From SZUA-186 sp041552135 (GTDB lineage: Bacteria > Pseudomonadota > Gammaproteobacteria > UBA9214): a DNA stretch of 24,033 nt. The stretch covers positions 1 to 24,033 of the forward strand of contig JBFELL010000022.1 of assembly GCA_041552135.1 (NCBI GenBank), in the 5' to 3' direction. Under the pieces are notes generated by a model. That model was given only the letters and a program-made list of their open reading frames with translations, did not search any database and was not told the DNA's origin. This document shows positions 1-6,551 of the stretch, piece after piece (within the stretch, counting starts at the first letter, position 1; each line of letters begins with the position of its first letter). The position numbers and the translations under genes are program-made.

Positions 1-132
1 ATCCGTTCTTGTAACGGTACCTGTAGTGCAGGAGTCCGATACACAATCTTCCGGCGTAATAAGGACAGCGTGCGCCTGCACCCCGGCCATGGCCAGCGCC
101 ATTGCGATCAGGTATTTTGTTAATTTTTTCAT
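1..132 (-). CDS. Small secreted protein, N-terminal fragment (cut by window edge)
   Basis: Reading the minus strand from the ATG at 132 gives 44 codons with no stop before the window ends. The first ~22 residues (MKKLTKYLIAMALAMAG, then VQAHA) form a classic Sec signal peptide: lysines, a hydrophobic stretch and an AxA-type cleavage site. The mature part begins VLITPEDCVSDSC and is rich in Thr, Ser and Cys. A good ribosome-binding site (AAGGA, 143-147 on the plus strand) lies 10 nt before the ATG. A strong sigma-54 promoter candidate lies about 75 bases upstream. The style of the leader and mature start, plus the sigma-54 promoter, fits the short exported proteins of the PEP-CTERM class, but the C-terminal sorting signal would be outside the window, so this is inference. 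Function unknown. Confidence 0.7.
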   Translation of the reverse strand, partial: MKKLTKYLIAMALAMAGVQAHAVLITPEDCVSDSCTTGTVTRTD

Positions 133-457
133 GACACTATATCCTTCAGGCGCCAGTAATTTATTCTTCGCAGTGAATACATCAATACATACATGCTTAT
201 ATTAGTGCAATTCCTGCGCCACAGTTAACATATCCTTTTAATACAGTCAGTTATCAGGTCCAGGGTGCTATTCAATGCAGACAACTGTAAAAAAACAAAA
301 CACGGACAAACCGGCATATCCAGAATTCTATCTTGTTTTCAGCAGGTTATGGAATAACCGGCATTCTGACTGGCAAATGGACTGTAAAATAGCCTGACAC
401 TACAAGGACCGATCTGGATACAGGCTGCCCGCACTCCCTTGATTTTACGCCAGCCGG
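133..457. other. Non-coding AT-richer gap with sigma-54 promoter
   Basis: 325 bases between the secreted-protein start and the stop of the dockerin gene. No credible coding frame is seen. It is visibly richer in A and T than the rest of the window. It holds the sigma-54 promoter candidate described separately and a short perfect inverted repeat (GGTTAT-gga-ATAACC, 345-359) without a T-tract. TACAGT at 242-247 and ACTGTA at 284-289 form a spaced inverted pair that could be, but is not shown to be, part of an activator site. Confidence 0.6.
206..221 (-). promoter_or_regulatory. Sigma-54 (-24/-12) promoter candidate for the secreted-protein gene
   Basis: On the minus strand the sequence is TGGCGCAGGAATTGCA. 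It matches the RpoN consensus TGGCACG-N4-TTGCA at 10 of 12 defined positions. The invariant GG and GC doublets are exactly 10 bases apart. Transcription would start near position 195, giving a leader of about 63 nt before the ATG at 132. Sigma-54 promoters need an NtrC-type activator; none is encoded in the window. Confidence 0.65.
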
Positions 458-1084
458 TTAAAGCGCAGCTTGCGTGATCAGTATGAGGTCGGCGACATTG
501 ATGCTACCGTCGGTATTCATGTCACCATAGGCATACTGCAATGCACCGGCTGTTCGCTGCCCCAGAGCCAGTTGCGCTGCGATCAGTATATCGGCTGCAT
601 TGATCTTGCCGTCCGGAGCATTCCAGGGCGCCAGGTCACCCTTCGCAACCGGTTGTACGTCCACGACGAGTTCTCCGCTGGTGGACAACTGCGAGCTATC
701 CCATACGAGTGGCGCAGGCAACGTCGCGCCGCTGGTGTCAATGGCGCCGAAGGTGCCGGTGAGGCTGCCCCAGTTGAAAATATCGAAGCGATCACCGGCC
801 GCGGGCACGAAGCCGTTGATCAGAACGACCTCAAGTGTTGTGCTGTTAAGGTCCAGTGTACCGGTTGCCGCCCACCGGTCATGTTCGGTACAGGGCGTGA
901 GACCGCCGATCCAGATGGTGGTCGTCGCTCCCAGGGGCCAATCGCCGGTGATGTCAATGCAGCCGGGTATATCTTCAGCCAGTGTATCGGCCGCGACCGA
1001 TAGCATGAGCAGTGCAAGCAAGGCAGTCATGGACATTTTCAATGCAGCAGGGCGCATCTGGCACATGGCATTATTGATATTCAT
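458..1084 (-). CDS. Secreted dockerin type I domain protein
   Basis: 208 residues. A hydrophobic segment at about 18-33 within a long leader looks like a Sec signal peptide; the start could be M1, M7 or M10, and no clear ribosome-binding site settles it. Residues 45-142 have the Gly/Thr/Leu/Asp-rich beta-strand pattern (TGTLDLN, then INGFVPAAGDRFDIF, then GTFGAID) common in exported proteins with autotransporter-like or PEP-CTERM-associated repeats. Residues 149-208 carry two dockerin repeats. The second is canonical (GDMNTDGSINVADL, with Asp/Asn calcium ligands). The first has an extended loop (GDLAPWNAPDGKINAADIL). Dockerins bind cohesin modules in cellulosomes, but outside clostridia their partners are mostly unknown, and no cohesin is visible here. 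The protein ends directly after the second repeat. Two cysteines (42 and 65) could form a disulphide. Target and function are unknown. Confidence 0.85.
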   Translation of the reverse strand: MNINNAMCQMRPAALKMSMTALLALLMLSVAADTLAEDIPGCIDITGDWPLGATTTIWIGGLTPCTEHDRWAATGTLDLNSTTLEVVLINGFVPAAGDRFDIFNWGSLTGTFGAIDTSGATLPAPLVWDSSQLSTSGELVVDVQPVAKGDLAPWNAPDGKINAADILIAAQLALGQRTAGALQYAYGDMNTDGSINVADLILITQAAL

Positions 1085-1643
1085 TTGGGAAGGCCACCAT
1101 TAACTTATTGTAAGTAATTGATTATTATTTATAACAGTTTTAAATCTACACTGGATTTGTAGTTGGAAGCAAGTATGAATACCGACAGCATCCCGGGAAC
1201 CTGCGCAATAACGAGAACAATCCTGTGGTTCCGGAGCATCGAATCGGCACTGTCTGAGCATGGAAAACAAGAAGAACGGCAACCCTCTTCCTGGCGAATG
1301 ACGTGAACCAAGAAAATTTCTTTCCAGAGATCAGCGAGATAGGTGAAGATCTCCAGGTACCCTGGTTTTGATCCCGAATCAACCTCTGGTGAGGGGGGAG
1401 TGATGCGAAATTCGGGCTCAGAGGGGAGCTGAGGTGCGCTGATGGGAAAATCTCAAGCGAGATCAGGTGGTTGCTGATTGTCGGCCTGCAGCGACGTGCG
1501 GATTACCGCCGTTGGCCTGATCCGACCCAGGGTTACACCAGGTGATGGCTGACACAATCACCATCGCAGGGTCAGGTGCGCCGCACCGTATCCCGACGAC
1601 CAGGCTATTGACGTCCGGTTGAAAATCCCGGGTGCTGGACGCC
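1085..1643. other. Long gap without a convincing gene
   Basis: 559 bases between the dockerin start and the apaH stop. The first ~60 bases are very AT-rich and should hold the dockerin promoter, but no clean -35/-10 pair can be fixed. A 43-codon plus-strand frame (1175-1306, MNTDSIPGTCAITRTILWF...) has a fair ribosome-binding site (GGAAG, 5 nt before ATG) but resembles nothing I recognise, so it is not called as a gene. Weak inverted repeats occur at about 1414-1436 and 1451-1466, and a REP-like hairpin at 1499-1524. The rest looks like decayed non-coding sequence. Confidence 0.5.
1499..1524. repeat. Possible degenerate REP-like hairpin
   Basis: CGGAT (1499-1503) pairs with ATCCG (1520-1524), and an inner GCC-GTT-GGC stem sits between them with an internal loop. 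The wording (GCGGATTAC ... GATCCGAC) resembles a widespread proteobacterial intergenic palindrome built on GGATTA/TAATCC cores. It lies about 120 bases past the apaH stop. Only one diverged copy is seen, so the call is weak. Confidence 0.2.
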
Positions 1644-2597
1644 TCATGGAGCTTCCTGGACGCCGCGGTCAGCTGTTGCAAGACTTCTCCAGGGCACGGC
1701 CCGGTTCTTGCACTTGAGCCGGAAGTGGCGCCGGTCTTCGAGTCGAAACGCCGTGAACCGGCCGCCGTTGGCACAGCCCGTGTTCAGGGGGACCACGACA
1801 GCGGCCTTTTTTGCCGGCGTGGAGACCACCAGCCTTGCCCAGTGTCCGAAGAGAATCCGCAGCGGTTTGCTGGCACGGTGCGGGATCTCGAACCAGGGCC
1901 GCGAACGTTTTTTCTTCGCCGAGGCCGTGCGCCTTTTTCCCGACAGGTCGATGCGCCCGCCAGGGTCGCACCAGCGCAGCTGGGTGAAGCAATTAGTGAT
2001 GAAACGAAGACGCCCCCAGCCATCCAGATCTTCCCGCCAGCGCAGCGGCCCGTCTCCCGGAAGGTGCAGGAACAGGTCCTCGTAACCGGAATTCTGCAGC
2101 ACGGTCTCCAGTTCGCAGGCGCATTGCCTGGCTTTATCCAGATCCCACTGGGGAGGGAGCCCGGCATGGATCATGGTGAAACCGAGGGTCTCGCTGTGGT
2201 GCAGGACCGGTTGGTGGCGCAGCCAGAACAGGAATTCCTCGCAGTCGGGGGCATCGAGGATCTCGGCAATGGTGTCCTTTTTACGGATCTTGACTGCCCC
2301 GGCGGCCACGGCCAGGAGGTGCAGGTCGTGGTTGCCGAGAACGCTGATAGCGGCGTTGCCAAGGCCGCGCACGAAGCGCAACAGCTCCAGTGAGTTGGGT
2401 CCCTTGTTGACGAGATCCCCTGTAAACCAGAGACGGTCAACATCCGGATCGAAGTCCAGCTTCTCCAGGAGCCTCAGCAGGTCATCGAAGCAGCCCTGGA
2501 CGTCGCCGATGGCGTAGGTGGACGATACCCCCCGGCCCGACCCTCCCTGATACGGCAGATCGGGGTTCGTCTTCGATCTGTCGGTTTTGTCATGCAC
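1644..2597 (-). CDS. apaH: Symmetrical diadenosine tetraphosphatase ApaH
   Basis: 317 residues. ApaH hydrolyses Ap4A symmetrically to two ADP in the cytoplasm and also removes Np4 caps from RNA. The calcineurin-type metallophosphatase motifs are in order: GDVQGC (31-36), GDLVNKGP (60-67), GNHDLH (88-93), HAG (144-146), GHW (251-253) and LNTGCANGG (271-279). Together they supply the two-metal site and the ApaH-specific C-terminal signature. The family is usually about 270-280 residues and starts just before the first motif. Here no in-frame ATG exists near that point. The best start is a GTG at 2597 with a purine-rich AGGGGGAAG 7 nt upstream, which adds about 28 residues before GDVQGC. The C-terminal ~25 residues are also extra and basic. 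It lies 64 bases after the cytochrome gene in the same direction and could be co-transcribed. Sure of family, less sure of the start. Confidence 0.95.
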   Translation of the reverse strand: MHDKTDRSKTNPDLPYQGGSGRGVSSTYAIGDVQGCFDDLLRLLEKLDFDPDVDRLWFTGDLVNKGPNSLELLRFVRGLGNAAISVLGNHDLHLLAVAAGAVKIRKKDTIAEILDAPDCEEFLFWLRHQPVLHHSETLGFTMIHAGLPPQWDLDKARQCACELETVLQNSGYEDLFLHLPGDGPLRWREDLDGWGRLRFITNCFTQLRWCDPGGRIDLSGKRRTASAKKKRSRPWFEIPHRASKPLRILFGHWARLVVSTPAKKAAVVVPLNTGCANGGRFTAFRLEDRRHFRLKCKNRAVPWRSLATADRGVQEAP

Positions 2598-2661
2598 TCC
2601 GGCGCTTCCCCCTATTCGGTTCGATCAACGGTATCTGCCCATGGATGGCGCATTCACAAAT

Positions 2662-4893
2662 TCACCGTGAGATGCCGCGCAGCTTTTCGGCATAGCTGCG
2701 CGCTGCCGCCTGATTCCCCGCGTCACGGTGGAAGGCCACCAGGGCGCTCAGTATGTCACGGTTATCCGGGTGCCGGTTGTGCGCGCCCTGCAGGGTCATG
2801 ATCGCCTTTTCCGGCTCACCCGTGGAATTCAGCGCGACGGCGTAGACATAGATGTAACGCGGATTATCCGGATTTAACGTCGACGCCAGGCGAAGCGCCT
2901 CGACACCTTCCTGCGTGCGCTGCTGCCGCACCAGGGAAAGTCCCAGCGCATGGTGCACATCCGCGTTCCCGGGACTCACCCTGGCTGCCCGGCGCAAGGC
3001 GTTTTCGGCCCCGGCTTCCTTGCCCTGCGCACGGTACAGGTCCGCCAGATTGACGTATGCAGGGACATAAGCCGGATTGAGATCGATGGCGGTTTCATAC
3101 GCCACAGCCGCCTGCTCCGCCTCACCCAGCGCAGCATACAGGTTGCCGAGATTCACCTGCGCCTCGGGGCGCTCGGCCATGACCTGCTGGGCGGCGATGT
3201 ATTCCCTGACTGCCTTGTCGAGCTGCAAACGCTGATGTTCCGGCAAGTCGCCAGTCGGGATGGGGGCCAGTGAGCGCGCCGCCTCGATGCGCACCGCGCG
3301 GACCGGATCTTCCAGCATCGGAAAAGCCAGTCGCACGCGTATTTCCGCGGGCACAGATTCCAGCTGCGCCACAGCGGCAGCGCGAACGCCCGGATCCGTA
3401 TCCGACAGCCCGAGTGTCAGCACATCAACCGTCGCCGCATCCAGATAGGGACCGATCTGTGCCAGCGCCGTGGCGCGCGCAATCGCCGGGGTTTGCGTGT
3501 CCCGTATCAACGCCGCCAGGCTGTCTGCGCTGTGTGCCTGTACATGCCGGGCATCATGCAGGGCCTGTGCATACGACTGGAAGCCGCCAGGCGCCTGTCC
3601 GTACCAGCTTCTGACCTGCCCGGCGGCCCACCCGGGCGACTCGTCCTCATGGCAGTTATTACAGGCGTTGGGCGTCCCGAGGCGCACGGAGAGGTCCGGG
3701 CGCGGGATGCGCATACTGTGATCGTGGCGCGGATCGACCACCATGTAGTTTCTGGGCGGCATGTGACATTCGGCACAGCTCGCGCCGGTGGATCCCGGCG
3801 CGTGGAAGTGGTGGCTGGCCCGGTCGTACTTCGTGGCCGCGTGACACTGCAGGCACACGCCGTTGCCGGGTGCACGTAACTGCAGGCTGTGCGGCTCGTG
3901 ACAGTCACTGCAGGTGACGCCTGCCTGGAACATCCTGCTCTGTATAAACGATCCGTACACATAGACTTCATCGTCTATCTGGCCATCGGCGTAATACATG
4001 CCCGCATCCAGCAGCCGTGGCAGGTAGTGATCCAGCAGCGGCTCGCCATGCACATAGTTACCGCTAATCGGGCTGCGTCGGGAATGGCAGCGCGCGCACA
4101 TCCCGATTTCCCTGCCACTGTCCCGGGGCCTGCTGCGAACTGCATTGCCGGTTTCCGGATCCATTGCCCAGTCAACCCGCTTGCGCTCATCGAGCGATAT
4201 TGCCAGACCCATACCGGATTCATGCTTTTCCCAACCCGGTTTGCGCCCGGCCCAGGCCACATGATCAGATCCGGGCCCATGACAGGCTTCACAGGACACG
4301 TCGATTTCCGACCAGGCCGTCGAGAAAGTCCGTTCGGCAGGGTCGTAGTTCTTTTCCAGGTTCGTGGAATGACACTCGGCGCACATGCTGTTCCAGTTCT
4401 GGCTTGGCTGCGTCCAGTGCAACTCGTCATCGTGGGCGATCTGTTCATCGGGATACAGGTGAAACCAGCGCTGACCGCCCCGCTCTTTCGGGCGCGTATC
4501 CCAGGCCAGACTCAGTGCCTGCAGGCGACCACCCGGGAATTCGACCAGGTACTGCTGCAGGGGCTCGACACCGAAGGTGTAGCTGATCGGGTAGTCCCGG
4601 AGCTTGCCGTCCGCCCCCTCGGTTCGGACCATGAACGTCTCACCCTTCCTGAAAAAGGACGACGTCACGCCATAGTGGTTGAGGCTGGCATTGTCGAAAT
4701 CACCCAGAACTGTCTCTTCACTGGCCGCCTGCATGGCCAGGTCATGGTGGGAGCCGGACCACTGAACCGCCTGTTCTTCATGACAGCCGGAACACACATC
4801 CCGCCCCAAAAACTGCGGGGATGCCGCCGTACCCGCGGTCGCGGGCACGGAAATGAAAATCGCCTGAAGGACATAAAAAAGTGTCAGACGCAT
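2662..4893 (-). CDS. Periplasmic octahaem cytochrome c with HEAT-like and TPR domains
   Basis: 743 residues. A Sec signal peptide spans about 1-21. Eight CxxCH haem-binding motifs sit at 34, 171, 201, 266, 328, 347, 373 and 411. The first is followed by WSGSHHDLA, the arrangement typical of cytochrome c554-like multihaem proteins, where the later histidine serves as a distal ligand. The segment DPRHDHSMRIPRPDLS before the last haem is a hallmark of TPR-linked multihaem cytochromes. Residues about 455-545 form HEAT-like helical repeats (LGLSDTDPGVRAAAVAQLE and AVRIEAARSLA). Residues about 575-740 hold four to five TPRs (NLGNLYAALGEAEQAAVAYE and similar). The likely role is periplasmic electron transfer or a multihaem oxidoreductase held in a larger complex by the repeats. 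The substrate is unknown. No ribosome-binding site is evident before the ATG. It lies downstream of the sulfatase-porin pair, separated by 271 bases with a REP-type element. Confidence 0.9.
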   Translation of the reverse strand: MRLTLFYVLQAIFISVPATAGTAASPQFLGRDVCSGCHEEQAVQWSGSHHDLAMQAASEETVLGDFDNASLNHYGVTSSFFRKGETFMVRTEGADGKLRDYPISYTFGVEPLQQYLVEFPGGRLQALSLAWDTRPKERGGQRWFHLYPDEQIAHDDELHWTQPSQNWNSMCAECHSTNLEKNYDPAERTFSTAWSEIDVSCEACHGPGSDHVAWAGRKPGWEKHESGMGLAISLDERKRVDWAMDPETGNAVRSRPRDSGREIGMCARCHSRRSPISGNYVHGEPLLDHYLPRLLDAGMYYADGQIDDEVYVYGSFIQSRMFQAGVTCSDCHEPHSLQLRAPGNGVCLQCHAATKYDRASHHFHAPGSTGASCAECHMPPRNYMVVDPRHDHSMRIPRPDLSVRLGTPNACNNCHEDESPGWAAGQVRSWYGQAPGGFQSYAQALHDARHVQAHSADSLAALIRDTQTPAIARATALAQIGPYLDAATVDVLTLGLSDTDPGVRAAAVAQLESVPAEIRVRLAFPMLEDPVRAVRIEAARSLAPIPTGDLPEHQRLQLDKAVREYIAAQQVMAERPEAQVNLGNLYAALGEAEQAAVAYETAIDLNPAYVPAYVNLADLYRAQGKEAGAENALRRAARVSPGNADVHHALGLSLVRQQRTQEGVEALRLASTLNPDNPRYIYVYAVALNSTGEPEKAIMTLQGAHNRHPDNRDILSALVAFHRDAGNQAAARSYAEKLRGISR

Positions 4894-4953
4894 TGTGATA
4901 CTACAAATTTCATATACGGTTGCATTTCCTGATATCTAACCTGAATCCTACAC

Positions 4954-5002
4954 GCAGGAGTGCCGCCCCTGGCGCGAATCGCGGCCATGGTACCGCTCCT
5001 GC
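4954..5002. repeat. REP/BIME-type palindrome pair
   Basis: The element opens with GCAGGAG (4954-4960) and closes with its complement CTCCTGC (4996-5002). Each end carries a small hairpin: GTGCC with GGCGC on the left, and GCGG-CCATGGTA-CCGC on the right. Two inverted REP units therefore face each other. The same GCAGGAG(C)G core recurs at 15984-16052. It lies in the 271-base gap between the porin stop and the cytochrome start, where it may form mRNA structure or mark a transcript boundary. The rest of this gap holds nothing else recognisable. Confidence 0.65.
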
Positions 5003-5164
5003 CGGTAAATTCCATGCATTAGTCGGTAAACCTGTCCCCGGCGAATTCATAAACTCGTTGAGTTCAGAAATCCACCAGCATATGACCGGTAATTCACCAG
5101 CCTCATGCGGCGTCGCTGTCCAGGCGGGAATCGATCCGTTATGGCTGGCACCAGCGAAGAGACC

Positions 5165-6535
5165 CTATAATGCAATCCGGCTGCGAAACCCCCAGACGTA
5201 AATCGTATCTTTGTCCGGGTTGCGCACAGGATCAAAGATGACCGATAAAGTGGGACCGATCTGGATCTCAGGTGTCAGCTGCACCCGATAGTACGCATCG
5301 ATCTCGCTCTGGTTATCCAGCGTCCGATCTGCCGGATCAGCCCAGGTATAGCCGAGACCGATGCGGTCGTGGTCCTGGCCGAAAATGTTATCTATGACCA
5401 GGCCCACGTTTGCCATATGCTTGGCGGGAGTGGGTCCTGTGGCATTGACGTCTGCGTAGCCGTAGCGGACGAAAGGGATAAATCGACCGAACCGCTGTAT
5501 CACCGAGATACCGACACCCCGGCCGTCATCAACCCCGGCCTCATCCCTATCATCCTGATGCCATAGCGAGACGTGTATGGTGCTCTGCGGCGGTCGACCA
5601 ATTTTTCGTGGGATCAGGCTTGTGTCGTAACCCACTTCGAGAATCTTGAAGTGCTCACCCTTTTCATAGGTGTCGAATCCGGATTCCTGCACATCTGCAT
5701 TGGCGTCGTGGACACCGAGGCGGACCATGAAGTTAGGTAGAGGTCTATATACGGCAAAAGCACCGAGCCCGTTACCCGGAAGCGGTATGGTTGCATTGGT
5801 GACGTGATTGAAATCAATGAAGTCGAGACGGAAATTCTTGAACGGAAAGTAGTCGTAGGCCGTGACGGGAAAAATCTTGCCAATGCGAAAGCCGAATCTG
5901 TTCCGGATTTTCTGATGTATCCAGAGTTCCCCGATGACCAGATCTTCCTCGCCGTAGGGCGCAGCATTCGAATAAAGCGCTCCGTACTGCGTGAACAATC
6001 GCTGCGGAGGAAGCTCGGTGCCAAGGTCGTCTCGCCGGAAGAATTCGAACCCCAGCTTTGTCGGTGACGTCGTGCCGCGGCCAAGGAAGGTCCAGGTACC
6101 TATTATGTCGAGGTCGTAGCCGGCTGCGTCGTCTTCCGGGCCGAATGCGTCATTCGCCTTCTGGTAGAGAGCTGTATAGGAGATGCCGAAGCGGAAGCCG
6201 TGGTTTTTATCGAGGTCGGCCTTGAAGTCATACCAGGGCTTGAGAGCTCTTGAGACACCGGGAAACTGAAACAGATATTCTTTCGGTATCCTGTCTCGTC
6301 TCAGCCTTGAGGGGATGGAGCCGGGTCTACCAATCAACATTGGTGGGTCTTCTACCTCGCCTTCTACATGCGTACTAGACAGTGCCGCTTCATCATCCGC
6401 CGCTCCCCTGGTTGACGTGGCAGGCACCTCGTCAATATTCCCGGGTGGCGCGGCATGAGCACCTTCTGATAACAGACACCCCACAGCCAGTAGGGCCATG
6501 GCGGGCCACGCAAGCAGCCTGTGCTGCTTGATCAT
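5165..6535 (-). CDS. OprB-family outer-membrane porin
   Basis: 456 residues from the ATG at 6535. A longer in-frame reading to 6976 exists but runs inside the sulfatase gene in a low-quality, Arg-rich sequence, whereas the chosen start opens straight into a signal peptide (MIKQHRLLAWPAMALLAVG, cut near SEGAHA). The mature protein shows alternating beta-strand patterns. The OprB landmarks are YDFKADLDKNHGFRFGISY near the N-terminal part of the barrel and, at the end, IDAYYRVQLTPEIQIGPTL followed by SVIFDPVRN. OprB porins pass sugars and related small molecules through the outer membrane. The final residue is Leu rather than the usual aromatic residue. The ATG lies 16 nt after the sulfatase stop, so the two are almost certainly co-transcribed, and the porin probably supplies or drains the sulfatase substrate. 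The strength of the OprB assignment is moderate to good. Confidence 0.8.
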   Translation of the reverse strand: MIKQHRLLAWPAMALLAVGCLLSEGAHAAPPGNIDEVPATSTRGAADDEAALSSTHVEGEVEDPPMLIGRPGSIPSRLRRDRIPKEYLFQFPGVSRALKPWYDFKADLDKNHGFRFGISYTALYQKANDAFGPEDDAAGYDLDIIGTWTFLGRGTTSPTKLGFEFFRRDDLGTELPPQRLFTQYGALYSNAAPYGEEDLVIGELWIHQKIRNRFGFRIGKIFPVTAYDYFPFKNFRLDFIDFNHVTNATIPLPGNGLGAFAVYRPLPNFMVRLGVHDANADVQESGFDTYEKGEHFKILEVGYDTSLIPRKIGRPPQSTIHVSLWHQDDRDEAGVDDGRGVGISVIQRFGRFIPFVRYGYADVNATGPTPAKHMANVGLVIDNIFGQDHDRIGLGYTWADPADRTLDNQSEIDAYYRVQLTPEIQIGPTLSVIFDPVRNPDKDTIYVWGFRSRIAL

Positions 6536-6551
6536 GCCGGTCAGACGGGGT

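Noticed and set aside
3889..4932. A 347-codon open frame on the plus strand
   Set aside because: Opposite the octahaem cytochrome, whose eight CxxCH motifs and repeats prove the minus-strand reading.
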